DNA from: Osmia lignaria lignaria | Taxonomy: Eukaryota; Arthropoda; Insecta; Hymenoptera; Megachilidae | Direction of reading: 5' to 3' | Assembly: GCF_051020975.1 (NCBI RefSeq) | Contig: NC_135038.1 | Location: 1,114,001-1,178,000, forward strand | DNA length: 64,000 nucleotides | In this document: in pieces, positions 39,950-51,441 of the stretch | Layout of the letters: every line of letters begins with the position of its first letter | Numbering within the stretch: position 1 is the first letter of the stretch | The notes under the pieces: generated by a model | What the model was told of the DNA's origin: nothing | Database searches by the model: none | Seen by the model: only the letters and a program-made list of their open reading frames with translations | Translations under genes and position numbers: made by a program

Positions 39950-42753
39950 CCGGTCGCGGACATTGGGGACGAGGTAGAATGGTACCGGGAAGCCATGAAG
40001 GCGGTGTGCGACGCCGCCAAGCCCCGGGCCAAGAACCTCCCCAAGCGGGCCGCCTACTGGTGGACGGGCGAAATTGGTAATCTGAGACGAGATTGTCTTG
40101 CAGCCCGTCGCCAGTGGCAAAGGGCCCACAGAAGAAGGACGTTCCGCGACCCAGCGAGGGAGGACGATCTGTATGGGCAGTACGGAGTTTTGGAAACTGC
40201 CCTGCAGATAGCCATCAAACGAGTCTAAATCCTGGGCATGGGACGAGCTCCTAGGCTCTCTCCAGAAGGACCCATGGGGGCGCCCATACAAAATGGTGAT
40301 GGGCAAGCTTAGGCCCTGGGCGCCCCCGATCACGGAGAGCCTCGACCCCCAGTTTTTGGGGCGGGTAGTCGACACTTTGTTCCCACGAGAGAGGGAACAC
40401 ACCCGCCCCCCGCCGCACCACGAGGAGGTGGTTTGGTTCGACAAACTGGGGGTCACGGAGGAGGAGCTGGCCGGGGCGATTAAACGAATGGGGGCTCGAA
40501 ACACTGCTCCGTGCCCCGACGGCGTCCCCGGCCGTGCCTGGGTGAATTCTCTACGCGTCCTCGGTCCGAGACTGAGACGCCTCTTCAGCGCCTACATTAA
40601 AGAAGGAGTTTTTCCACAACAGTGGAAGACAGGGCGGCTAGTCCTCATCCGGAAGAATGGGCGACCCGCCGACAGTCCCTCCGCCTACAGGCCCATCGTG
40701 CTGTTGGACGAGGTGGGGAAGTTGTTCGAGCGGATCCTGGTATCCCGCCCCGTCCAGCACCTGTCCCAGGAGGGTCCCGACTTGGCCGAGTCGCAATATG
40801 GCTTCAGGCGGGAGCGCAGCACAATCGACGCAATCCAGTCGATGCGCTCCCGCTGCGACTCGGCCACGTCCCGGGACAGGGTGGCGTTGGGCGTTAGTTT
40901 AGATATCGTCAACGCCTTCAACACCCTGCCTCACGGGACGATAAGGGGGGCGCTGATACGTCACAAGGCACCCCCCTACATGAGGAGGATCATCGGCTAC
41001 TACCTCCGGGACAGGAAGATAGTATACAGGGGCCGGAACGGCCAGCTGCACGAGAGGGACGTGGACTGTGGCGCGCCCCAGGATTCTGCGGAAGGTCCCA
41101 CACTTTGGGACCGGGAGTACGACCCGGTCTTGCGGGTCGAGCTTCCGACCGGTGTGAGCCTCACGTGCTTCGCAGACGACACGCACGTGCTGGCCGTCGG
41201 TCGGGGGTGGAAGAGGACTAGCCGCCTCGCCGAGATTGGCGTGGCTGCCGTTGCCGCGGGGATCCGGCGGCTGGGGCTTCAGCTAGCTCCCCACAAAACC
41301 GAGACGATGTGGTTTTAGTCGCCTCGGCGTGGGGTTGCGCCACCGCCCCAGACGGTGGTCCGTGTGAGTGGAGTCGACGTCCAGGTGGGAAAGGGCCACA
41401 GGTACTTGGGCCTCCACCTTGACAGCCACTGACTCTTCGAGGAGCACTTCGGTCGTCTGGCCTTCCGACTAGACAGGGCAAACATCGCGCTTGCCCGTCT
41501 GTTGCCCAATATCGGGGGGCCCAACGCGAAGGGATCGTGGGGATCGTGCGGAGCATGGCCCTGTATGGTGCGCCCATATGAGCGAACGCCCTAGTGGATT
41601 CCCGGCCCAGTCAGCAACTGCTGTGCCGGGCTGAGAGGAGGATAGCCATCAGGGTGATCAGGGCGGTCCGCTATGAGGCGACGATGACCTTGGCGGGAGT
41701 TGTCCCCTTCAAGTTCCAGGCGAAGGGTGACGCCAAAGTCTTCTGGCGACCGCGTGCTCTTCGTCTGGACGGGACCCTGCCAGAAGAGATGACCGAAGCT
41801 GTCGCTAGGATTAGGCGCCAGGCCCGGCAGAGAACCCTGGGTCGGTGGCGAGGCGAGCTCGTCGGGGCGGTCCTGCCAGTGCTCAAGAAATGGTGGGACC
41901 GCAGCCACGGGGGCTCACATTTAGGACCACACAGGTGCTCACCGGACACGGCTGTTTCGGTGAGTTCCTGCACCGGATCCAGAAGGAGGAAACGGCAGCG
42001 TGCCATCACTGCGGGGCGGGGCGGGACACCGCGCAACATACCCTGGAGCTCTGTCCAGCGTTTGCGCGGGCCCGTCACGCCCTGTGGTGTGAGTTGGGGG
42101 TGATCTCTCGCTGGCGGCACTTGTCAAAGAGATGCTAGCCGGCGAAAATCAGTGGAGGGCGGTGACCGATTACTGCGAGTCGGTAATCGCCCTGAAGGAG
42201 GAAGCGGAGCGGGGTCGGAAGAGAGCCGACCCCGCCTGCAGAAGTAGGAGGGGGCGTCGTCAGGGGAGACTCCCTGACGGCGTCACCTGAGGGAGGTGGG
42301 GCCGTGGGCCGTGAAGGAGCACCCGCTCCTCCTGAAGATGATTTTAGGGGGACACACCTGTCTACCCCCCGGAAGAGGAGAACCGGGGAGGGGTACCCGC
42401 CTCTCCACTAACACCGATCGCGCGGCCCCGCGAGTCTTATGCGGGGCCGGCGCCCCGGTCCTTATTGCACGCGGCCCGAGGAGTGCCGTCATCGGGTGTG
42501 GCGCCCGATGGCGGTGGAGTTTGGCACGTAGGGGGAGGGCCCAAGCTAGACCCTCCCCCGAGCAAGGGGCGCCAACGCGCCATGGGTAGGGGGGTCCCGG
42601 TGTGTTCGCAAGAGATCTCGGGGCCCCCTCTAACGACCAGTGCAGGTCACAGTGGGGGTTTTAGCCGGTAAGAATCCGGCGCTACCCTCGGTCCCTCCCC
42701 AGGGGGGCTGGGGGCGTCTTTCGAAGATTTCCCTCACGTAAAAAAAAAAAAAG
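39950..42753 (+). mobile_element. Old 5'-truncated R1-clade LINE
   Basis: Flanked by an 18-bp imperfect duplication (aggtcagtatttgcacga at 39932-39949; aggtctgcatttgcacga at 42754-42771; two mismatches). It starts within ORF2 and ends in an A tail (about 42740-42753). The 3' UTR carries GGTTTTAGCCGGTAAGAATC at about 42656. GC-rich against AT-rich flanks. The mismatched duplication and broken frame mark it as the oldest of the R1-type copies. Confidence 0.88.
39995..42138 (+). pseudogene. R1-clade ORF2 remnant
   Basis: Fragments in several frames: 39995-40228 (linker before RT), 40293-41318 (RT), and 41594-42138 (C-terminal part). RT motifs are eroded but readable: APCPDGVPGRAW for the usual APGPDG, SAYRPIVLLDEVGKLFERIL, QYGFRRERSTIDAI, VSLDIVNAFNTLPHGTI, and CFADDTHVL with the catalytic Asp pair kept. 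The normally Pro-Gln-Gly-Ser block has become GAPQDSAEGPTLW. A stop at 41316-41318 ends the RT block. A zinc motif appears near 41998-42060 (CHHCGAGRDTAQHTLELC). Inactive. Confidence 0.85.
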
Positions 42754-42844
42754 AGGTCTGCATTTGCACGAGTATAGTGTTTCAATCAAACTTATGAATT
42801 GTAATTAACATAAGATTTATATTTATTTTTCGTATTACAAATAA

Positions 42845-42967
42845 AGGAGGTGAAACGGAAATATCGAGAGACAATCTATGGAGGAAGAGGGTCAGGAGCG
42901 GGAAGAGGAGGAAGAGGACGAAGAGGTGGAAGAGGAGGAAGGGGCGGGACAGCAAACTAGATATTAA
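42845..42967 (+). other. Candidate terminal exon encoding an RGG tail
   Basis: Just downstream of the old LINE, one frame reads KRKYRETIYGGRGSGAGRGG then a run of RGG/RGR ending GGTAN and TAG at about 42966. The AT-rich 3' flank has several AATAAA-type sites (about 43010-43070). RGG tails occur in RNA-binding proteins, and a real last exon of a host gene is possible. An acceptor-like aaataaag precedes it, which is weak. A simple purine repeat with a chance frame is the alternative. Confidence 0.3.
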
Positions 42968-43360
42968 TTTTTAAATAACATTTGTTTTTGTGTTTTATTT
43001 AAAACTTTATAAATAAATAAAATATAATAATAATCAAAAATAAATAAAATAAAATAAAGAATAAAGTGTTTTTTATCATTCTTCAGCCCACCCTTCTTTT
43101 GATTTTAAACTTTTCACTTTCAATAAACATATATGATAGACGCATATTTATATACATACATATACGTTTACTATATGTTTTATACAATAGTCGGTAGAAT
43201 AAAAAAGAATAATAATAAGAGGAATAATTTGAAATATTTGCTGTAACTTCCACACTTTGAAAATATGATATCAGTATATCAATATTACCAGTATTAGTAT
43301 AAAAGTTCCAATCTCTCTTTTCTTATTTTATGTAATATTGCCATATAATTAGAATATAGG
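42968..43360. other. AT-rich spacer
   Basis: Contains aataaa-rich low complexity (about 43007-43075). No gene. Confidence 0.5.
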
Positions 43361-43698
43361 AGTTCTGTTGTGGTAACGGTCGTGAGAGGACGTGGGTAGA
43401 GCCAAGCGGAGCGATTGAAGTGTAAAAGAGTGGGGAAGCAAGGTGTATGGGGTATAGGAAGTGTGAGTAGGTAGGGAAGGGTAAGAATAACAGGGCAGGA
43501 AAAGCACAGAACAGCGAAAACAAGAGGAAAACCGACGTCAAGTGGACGCACTAGTTGTGAGGTTAGGAGAAGACAGGGTTAGAAAGAGCGCGAAGTGAGG
43601 AGCCGAGGGCGACATCTGGGAGGAAGGAGGGAAGGAATGGAATAGAAGTAAGGAAGAGCTAGGCGCACAAAAAGGAAAAGGGTGGCAGGGCGGACAAG

Positions 43699-44876
43699 AT
43701 GGATGAATCAAAGGAGAAGAGAAAAACAGCGGAAGGAAAAGAAGATCCAGGAAAAGGGGATAAAGGGGGAAAAAGAGGAAGACCGACTAATGTAGAGGCG
43801 CTGAAAAAAGAAAAGAGCCTGAGTATGGGAAACATGACGAGTATAGAAGAAATATGGAAAAGGAAGTGGGAAACGGAATCAGAAGAAGAAGGAGGGAGGG
43901 AAGGAGGGGGTGGTTGCAGTACCCAGGCAGAGAGATGGATGTTCAGAGGAAGTAGCCTAGTGGGGAGGTCCCCGGAAAAGAAAAAAGAGAGAACGGAAGA
44001 AGAGGGAGGACTTCGAGAACTAAAGAGGATGATAAGAGAATGGGGGAAGACCTGAGTAAGAAAATAGACGCAAGTGCCAAGAACCAAGGGAAGGAGATAA
44101 GGGAGGAGATAGTGGGAGTAAAAAAGGAAATAGAAAAGGAAATAGGTAATCTAAAAGAGGAAATTAAAAAAAGAGAGGACAAATGGATGGCGCAGAAGAG
44201 AGAATTGGAGGCGAAAATGGAACTGCTAAAGAAAAAGATAGAGGAGCTAGAAGGAGAGGAGAAAGAAAAGGATAATTGGAGTAAATTAGAAGAGAAAATA
44301 CACAGAATGGAACAGGGAGTAAGAGAGAAAAGAAAGACGGAGAATTAAGAGGAGGCAATAAAGGAAAAGCTGAGAGACCTGGAAAGCAAGTGGGAACGGA
44401 AGGAAAAGGAAGATAAGAGGAAGAACATAATAATTAGAGGGCTGAAGACGAAGAGAGAAGAGACGAAAGAGAAGGCTGAAGAGATAATGAAAGCAATCGG
44501 GGTGCAGGATGCGATAGAGGAGGTGAAAGCGGTAGGGCTGGCGGAAGGGGGAAAAGAAGTGAACATGGTGCAAATAAAACTAAAGTCCATAGAAATCAAG
44601 AAAGAAGTGATGGCGAAGAAGAAAGCACTGAGGGGGAAAGACGAAAGAATAGAGGAGGACCTGACAGGGAAAGAGAGGAGGATTCAATGGAAGCTAAGGA
44701 GGATAGCGAAGGAAGAAAGAGAAAAAGGAAGAAATGTATGGGTGGACTATGGGAAAATCAGAATAGAAGGAAAATGGTGGAGGTGGAATGAGGAGAGAGA
44801 GATACTGAAGGACTGGGGAGGGAAAGAGTGGTGTGAAAGACAAGGAGAAACGTGTGCTTCGGGGGAAGAAAAGTGA
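43699..44876 (+). pseudogene. LINE ORF1: coiled coil and RNA-binding domain
   Basis: Segments 43699-44055, 44040-44348 and 44487-44876. The frame changes near 44045, and a TAA at 44346-44348 breaks the second part. The N-terminal part is highly charged. The middle is a long predicted coiled coil (EIVGVKKEIEKEIGNLKEEI). Then comes an RRM-like block starting KNIIIRGLKTKREETKEKAE and a basic C-terminal domain (DLTGKERRIQWKLRRIAKEE, NVWVDYGKIRIEGKWWRW). That order matches ORF1p of L1-type LINEs. In automated gene sets such ORFs are easily mislabelled golgin- or trichohyalin-like. Confidence 0.75.
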
Positions 44877-47800
44877 GGGACAAGGAAGAAGGGGGAGAGG
44901 AGCAAGAAGTCGAGGGAGAAAAGAACAAGAGGGGGAGAAGGAAGAAGGAGGGGAGGGATAAAGAGGGAAAACAAAAGAAGAAGAAAAAGAAGAGGATAGG
45001 AGAATGGGCCGAAGAGGAGAAGGAAGAGAGCGAAAAGGACAAGGACGTAGGGCGAGGGGGAGAAAAGGAGGAGTGGGAAATAGGATTCTGGAACTGCGCA
45101 GGGGTAAGAAACAAAGATGAGGACTTCTGGAAGATGATCACGCAATGGGACGTAATAGTGCTAATGCAGACATGGCTGGAGCAGAAGGGATGGGAGAAGA
45201 TAGAAGGAGGGTTACCAAAAGGATACAGGTGGGAAGCACAGCTAGCAGAAAGGAAGAACAAAAAAGGAAGGGCAATGGGAGAGATGCTGATGGGGGTGAA
45301 GGAGGCCCTGATGGGAAAAGAAAGAAAGATAACGAAAGAAGAGGAAAAGGGGGGAATAATGACGGCGGAATTTATGAGAGGGGAGGAGAAATGGAGAACA
45401 GTGGGGGTATATGTGAACGCGGATATAGAGGAGAAAATGAAAAAGTTCAGGAAAAGAATGGAAGACAAAGGAGACGAAAGAATAACGATTATAGGAGGGG
45501 ACTTCAACGCGAGAACGGGGGAGGAAGGAGGGGGAGGAAAACTGAGGGAATGGGAGAAGGAGAGGGAGAGTACTGTTGGAGGCCTTGAGGGGGATGGGGT
45601 GGGAGATACTGAATGGGAACATCAGCGGAGACGAAGAGGGGGAATTCACTTACACGGGGAAAGAGGGAGCACAGTGATAGATTATGTGTTGGTAGAAGGT
45701 GAGGGTAAGGAGAAGATTAAAAGAATGGAGATAGGGGACAGGATAGACTCGGACCACCACCCAATGATACTGAAATTAGAAGGGCGGGGAGGAGGGAAGG
45801 AAGAAGAAAAGGAAAGAAAAAAACCAGCGGCGAGAGGAAACTGGTCAGAACAGGGAAGGGGAAGGTTCAAAAAGGGAATTAGGTGGAGGGAGGCGAGGAG
45901 AGGACAACTAGAAGAGGATATGGAGAGGATGATGGAAGAGTTTAGAAAAGGACTTGAAAGAGGAGGGGAGGAAACTAAAATAAGCACGAGGAAAAGGTGA
46001 TGGGATGAAGAGTACATGAAGAGGAAGAAAGAAGTGAGAAAGACTGGAGGAAAGGAAGGGTAGGGGGGGGGGAGAATTACAGGGAGGCCAAAAAGGAGTA
46101 CAACAGATTATGCGGAGCCAAGAAGGAAAAAGTAAACGAGAACTTTGAAAGAGAAGTAGAAGAGGCAAGAACAGAAAGCGACGCATGGAAAGTAATTAAC
46201 AAGTAGAGGAAAAGGAGAGGGAGGTTGAAAACGGGCATAAAAGAAGAGGAGTGGAGGAAGCATTTCGTGAATCTACTGGGGGGATCAGAGGAAAAAGTAG
46301 TGTTGGGAGGAGAAAGAGACAGAGATAGAGATGAGGAAGCGGATATTAGCAAGGAAGAAATAAGGAAAGCGGTGGCGAAACTGAAGGATGGGAAAGCGAC
46401 AGGGGGCGACGAGATCCCCAACGAGGTGTGGAGATACGGAGGAGAAGAGGTAATGGATTGGGCATGGGAAGTATGTAACAGAATATGGAGTGGAGAGGGA
46501 TGGTCGGAGGGGTGGAAGGAAGGGATAATAGCACCCATAAAGAAGAAAGGGGATGGGACAAGGGCAACGGACTACAGTGGGGTGACACTAATGCCCACGC
46601 TCTACAAAATATACGCGGCGGTGTTGACAGAAAGGCTGAGAGAGGAAGCGGAAGAAAAGGAAATGCTACCGGTAAATCAAACAGGATTCAGAAGAGGGAT
46701 GGGAACAGTCGACAACATATATGTGCTAAATTACCTGGTGAACAGGCAGATAAAGAGAGCAAAGGGAAAAGTGGTAGCATTCTTCATAGATCTGAGGGCA
46801 GCGTTCGATTCAGTGGACAGAGGAGTGCTGTTAGAAGCGTTAAAGCAAAGAGGAGTGAGAGAAGGACTAAGGAAAAGGATAAAAGAAATACTAAGGGAGA
46901 CAAGGAGCAGGGTAAGAACAGGGGATGGGATAACAGAGCCATTCTGGACAGCGAGAGTGGTAAGACAGGGGTGCCCACTAAGCCCGCTGCTGTACAACCT
47001 GCTGACAGCGGATATGGAAGAGAAGATGAGCAAGGGAGGAGGAGGATAAAGATTGGAGGGAGGAAAATCTACACGCTGGCCTATGCGGATGATGTGGTGG
47101 TACCAGCGGAAGAGGAAGGGGATATGAGGGCGCCATTAGGAAGACTAGAAAAATACCTGGAGGAAAAAAGGCTAGAACTGAACCAGGACAAATAAAAAAT
47201 AATGAGGTTCAGAAAGGGAGCAGGAAGATGGAAAAAGACAAGCTGGTGGTGGAAAGGAAAGAAAATAGAGGAGGCCGACCAGTTCAAATACCTAGGGTAT
47301 GTGTTTAGAAGAAACGGAGGAAGTGAGCTCCAGGTAAAGGATAGGATCAGCAAGGCCGGAGTAGTGATGAGACAGGTATGGGGGATAGGAAAAAGAAGAT
47401 TTGGGAAAAACTGGAAGAGAAGAATTTGGCTGTGGGACAAGCTAGTATGGACGGTCATAGCCTACGGAGCTGAAGTATGGGGATGGAGGGAGTGGAAGGA
47501 GATAGAGGGACTACACGAGAGGTTTTTAAGATGGACGTTAGGAGTGGATTGGAGCATCTCAGGATACCTGCTCAGAGAGGAGCTGCAAAGGTGAAAAATG
47601 AGAACAAGAACGGGAAAGCTGGCGTGGGGATATGAAAGAAAACTATGGGAAGGCAGGGGGGGGGGGGAGCTGGCCAGGAGCTGCTGGAAACATATAATCA
47701 GAAGCAAAGCGGGAAGGGGGGAGAAAAGCAAATGGGAAGAGGAAAGAGAAAAGTTCTTCTCGGAAAGGGAAGGGGAAGTAGAGAGATTAGAAGAAAAAAA

Positions 47801-48218
47801 GAGGAGCGGAGAGATGGGGTATGAAGAGTTTGAGATAAAAGATATACAACTACAAGAAAAAGAGAGATGGGAAAAGATAATAGAATCGAGATACAATAAG
47901 TGGTATAAAATAATAAAAGAGCCAGGAATCCCGGAATATTTAGAAAAAGGATGGAAGGAGGAAAGATGGAGAAGAGTGGCCAGGTTCAGGCTGGGAAACG
48001 AAGTAAAGGAAGCAAAATATTGGGAAGAAGAAGAGAAAAGAAAGTGTAGAGTGTGTGGGTGGGAAGAAGAGAGTTGGAAGCACGTATGGGAAAGGTGCGC
48101 CACTGGAGAAGGGAGAAAAGAGGGATGGCAAGAGAAGGTGAAACAGTTACTACGGGGAAGTGGCGAAGGAGAAACATGGATGAAAGAGATTGAGAAGTAC
48201 AGGCGGGAGGAGGAGTAG
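44852..48218 (+). pseudogene. LINE ORF2: endonuclease, RT, C-terminal zinc motif
   Basis: 44852-46000 holds an APE-type endonuclease: IGFWNCAGVRNKDEDFW, IIGGDFNARTGEE, STVIDYVLVEGE, DSDHHPMIL. The position of the catalytic Glu reads MQTWLEQKGW, so Glu appears to be replaced by Gln. After stops near 45998 and 46200, 46225-47049 holds RT (GKATGGDEIPNEVW, NQTGFRRGMGTVDNIYVL, FFIDLRAAFDSVDRG, RQGCPLSPLLYNLL). A frame change near 47040 separates it from TLAYADDVVV. Further stops occur at 47193-47195 and 47592-47594. 47598-48218 ends with CRVCGWEEESWKHVWERC. At least five lesions make it inactive. Confidence 0.88.
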
Positions 48219-48627
48219 GGGGGATAACAGGGAGGGAACAGTAAGAAGGAGGGTACAGGGACCAAGGTGACGTCAAGAACAGAGAAGAGGCGGGTAAGAA
48301 AAGAAAGCAGGAGAGAATAAGAGGCAAGGAGTATGAAAGAGGACGTCAGCAGGAATGAGGCGAAAGGCAACACGCAGATACCGGGGTGAGGAAAGGCCCC
48401 ACAAGAACGAGAACAGCAAAGTGAGTAGGGACAAGAGCAGGTGAGAGAACAGAGGCAACAGATGGCGCCACAGAAGAGGCGCGACACGAGGCAGGTTAGA
48501 TAAGCACGTGCACGGGTAAGGGCCTTACAAGAATAAAAAAGAAAAAGGAAAGGAAGGCACACGAGGGCGAAGCACAGTGAGGAGACGCTGAATTATAACC
48601 AAAAAGATTAAAGAAGAAAGAGGGGAG

Positions 48628-49449
48628 ATGGACAGCGTAACGAAGTTAAGAAGAGAAATAAGAAAGCTGAGAGAGGAGGTAACAGAATTGAGAGAGGAGC
48701 TGAGAAGTTGGAGGTTAGGGGAACGAAGATCAAAAAAAGAGGAAACCGGCGAGAGAGAGAAGGAGAGGGATAAGGGAAAAGGCACAGAGGAGAAGACAGA
48801 GGAGATGAACAAAGGAAAGGAAGAGAGTGGAAACGAAGAAAAAAGAAACAGAGAGGAAAGGAAAATTAAGAATACGAAAGAAGAAAGTCAAGGAGGCGCA
48901 GAGTCAGTAGAAGAAAGGGCAAGAGGAGAAGAAGCATATAAGATGAAGAAAGAGGAAGAGGAAGGAAGAGAGCGGTGGCTGATCGAAGAAAAAAGAAGGA
49001 AGAGCATAAGAAGAGGGAAAAGTCTAGTTTGGAAAGGGGTGGAAGGAGAGAGTCAAGAAGAAAGGCTGAAGCACATCAAGGTAATCCTAGAGAAAGAACT
49101 AGGAGAAAAGATAGCAGTAAAAGGAGCGACATAGAGGGAAGGGGAGGGGGGAAGAGTGATAGTAATCACAGAATTAGAGCAGGAAGATAAAAAGAAGGAA
49201 ATGGTATGGATGAGGAACGGGATATGGGAAAGGTGGAGGGTGGAAATAGATGAGGATTTGAGTAAGGAAGAGAAAAAACTAAAGTGGCTGATAAAAGAAA
49301 AAGCGAAAAAGGAGAAAGAAGAAGGTAGAAGTGTCTTATATAATAGCAGAAGAATATGGGTGGAGGGAATAGAAATAAAGTGGAGAGAAGACAAAAAGAG
49401 ATGGGAAAAAGTGACACTGAGAGAAAGATTGGAAAGGGCCACGAAGTAA
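48628..49449 (+). pseudogene. Second ORF1-like frame downstream of ORF2
   Basis: 48628-49134 begins with a heptad-rich coil (VTKLRREIRKLREEVTELRE), is then highly charged, and enters an RRM-like block (SLVWKGVEGESQEERLKHIK). After a TAG (49132-49134) the frame continues as 49156-49449 (GRVIVITELEQEDKKKEMVW, IDEDLSKEEKKLKWLIKEKA, SVLYNSRRIWVEGIEIKW). The order of parts matches ORF1 of the same LINE but with low identity. It may be the 5' part of a second, related LINE joined to this one after loss of ORF2, or an extra ORF of the element. Confidence 0.55.
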
Positions 49450-49639
49450 GAAGAGAGTGGTGAGAAAGGGGGGAAGAAGAGGAGGAAGTACAAAGAAAAC
49501 CGAAGGAAAAGGAATAACAGGAAGAGAAAGGATAAATAGGATAACAAGGAGAAGAAGAGGAGCGAGGAGAGAAGACTGAAAGGAAAACGGACAGGACGGC
49601 AGGGGCCTCGTTCACAGAAGATAGACGAATACAAAAGCA

Positions 49640-50262
49640 ATTTATTTTTTTTTTCAATTTATTATTTTTTGGTTAGTTCATGATTAGAGGATATATTTTA
49701 TGTTGATGTTGTTTTATAGAAGAGTTCGCCTAGTTGCAGAAAAATCATTATATTCTTTTTATACGTACTATAATTATAATTTTTAATTTTATCATTATTA
49801 TTGTTATTATGGATAGGTTAAGAGATTTTGTATTATTTCTGTTTTTTCTTGGATTTTTTAGTTTTTGGTTTTAGTTATGCTTTGTTTCCTTTTTGATATC
49901 AAAGTGTAGGTTTAGTTAGTTGATAAGGAAAGTGGGTAAGGTGGCTCTCTGTTACCATAGGTTAAGGAAAGTTCAGTGGATTAGATTTATATATACTTCT
50001 TTTTGTTTTTTGGTTTTGTTATACTTTATAGTTATTATAGTTTATATTTTTGTATCGCTTTATATTTTATTTTTGTGGCTTTTACACGCTATGTAACTAT
50101 AGAATAAGGGAAGAAAGAAAACGAAAAGGATAAGGACAGATTGGGAAAGATTGTAGAAAGGAGGGAGAAGAAAGGCGTTACTATGTAACAGGTTGGGGAA
50201 CACTCCTGTCAAAAGCGCCTCAGAAACCCGAAAGGGGTTGAATAAACTTAACTAACATTAAC
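49640..50262 (+). other. LINE 3' region, T-rich, no gene
   Basis: Composition flips from purine to T-rich at about 49640. An AATAAA lies at about 50242, followed by a short taactaacattaactaatt tail that could be the simple-repeat terminus of the LINE. Confidence 0.45.
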
Positions 50263-50439
50263 TAATTAGAACATAAATTCAACAGTGATTTCAAGTAACT
50301 GATGACCTTTAAAATAAGCCGTCCCTAACATATATATAACCTAACCTTACGAAAATGGATACATTGCCTGCATCCCGCTTTTACTGTGACATATTTATCA
50401 AGCAAATGCTTCGGTTTTCCTATGATTCCACGTTGGCAG

Positions 50440-50640
50440 TCCTCCTAAGTAGGCGCCATCTCCTAACCACTAGCTGAACTAAATTTGTCACGTGACTTGC
50501 GCTGTATTATCCAGATAATGGCGGAACTCTTCTGTGGGAATGCAATCACGGAAATCGGTTATTCGTGCTTATATGAGAAGATCTTGAGCTGAATAAGGGC
50601 TCATTCGGAAGAGCAAAGTTCGGAAGAGCAAGGGCTCATT
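50440..50640 (+). repeat. Repeat shared with 21380-21577
   Basis: Same order of phrases as the copy at 21380: ctgaactaaatttgtcacgt, ccagataatggcggaact, cggttatt, cttatatgagaagatcttga, aagggctcattcg. It ends with a short duplication (cggaagagcaa twice, about 50618-50640). Confidence 0.75.
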
Positions 50641-50642
50641 CG

Positions 50643-50815
50643 CAGAGCGGCGCCTTCGAAAACTTTGAAATGTATTTGGCATCCCATTTAACGATTAATT
50701 AGATATTACTAATAGCGATGGAATATTGGTATAAATGAAATAGAAATTATTTTTTTTTCTTAAAAATTATTTTATTTCACATTTTTTAGTGGAACGTGTA
50801 GTATTTGTAGGGTAG
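50643..50815 (+). repeat. Fragment of the palindromic MITE (right arm)
   Basis: gcggcgcc...cgaaaactttgaaatgtat through tggtataaatgaaatagaaa to acattttttagtgg matches about 37855-38022 of the palindromic element, with a T-rich expansion near 50750. Confidence 0.75.
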
Positions 50816-50954
50816 TGTTAGCTAATTTTGTGTTTTTGTTGCTTAGCTAATAACCATAAACCGAAAAAAAATGGACCGAATTTAAATGGTTAATAAACAA
50901 CAAATTCCATAAATCTTTGCAAGTGGGATCATCGCAGATATGCACGGGGTTACG

Positions 50955-51083
50955 CGACTACTCCGACAGTCGAAGAAGGATGATTGCTAAGGTGATTCTA
51001 AACAACTTTTTCCTTTGCCAAAATGTTGGTTCGTTTTCGAGTTATTAACAAAAAACACCGACCAATCCGAGCGCGTACAGCAC
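50955..51083 (+). repeat. Single arm of the 280-bp palindromic MITE
   Basis: gatgattgctaaggtgattc, taaacaactttttcctttgc and gttattaacaaaaaacac match the left arm of the complete palindrome at 61469-61748. The partner arm is missing here. 51084-51441 has no recognised feature. Confidence 0.7.
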
Positions 51084-51441
51084 ATGGGCTCAGGGACTGC
51101 ACTGTCGGCTACGAAAACCGGGTCTGACATAGGTCGCGAACGAACGGCTCGGCACCCCGTTGGCATAGCACAATAAAAAAACTGAACTGGTAGAACATTT
51201 TTAGTCGTTGTTTAGAATGAATACAAAACCTAATCTCTTGTTGCCTGTCACAATGTAGAAAAGGAAATTCTAAGAATTCTAAACAACAAATAAAAATGTT
51301 TCAAATGGAATAATTAATAAACGTTATAATTGAAGGCTACGTTAATGTTGAAAAATTTGAAAACAATTTAAATGAAAATTTCGCATTCATTCTTAAATCA
51401 ACCTGCTACGCTGAAAGCAAATAATTTCCACTAGGTCACTG

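Larger units (their letters stand above)
43370..50262 (+). mobile_element. Purine-strand LINE, degenerate
   Basis: About 6.9 kb whose first 6.2 kb is nearly all A and G on the plus strand. It is then followed by a T-rich stretch (49640-50110) and a terminal gttgaataaacttaactaac at about 50237-50262. ORF1-like, ORF2 and a second ORF1-like part are readable. The RT style (GCPLSPLLYN rather than GSVLGP) sets it apart from the R1-clade copies in this window; ORF1 resembles the coiled-coil/RRM type of L1-like, CR1- or Jockey-related LINEs. Exact clade is not decided. Ends are approximate and no duplication was found. Confidence 0.75.

Noticed and set aside
44040..44876. Golgin- or trichohyalin-like host protein
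   Set aside because: The charged coil is followed by an RRM-like and basic domain and then by endonuclease and RT, so it is LINE ORF1.
44758..45507. 249-residue Ser/Phe/Leu-rich minus-strand frame (and similar ones from 43294 to 49657)
   Set aside because: These are reverse-strand shadows of the purine-only LINE; pyrimidine-rich strands rarely contain stops.
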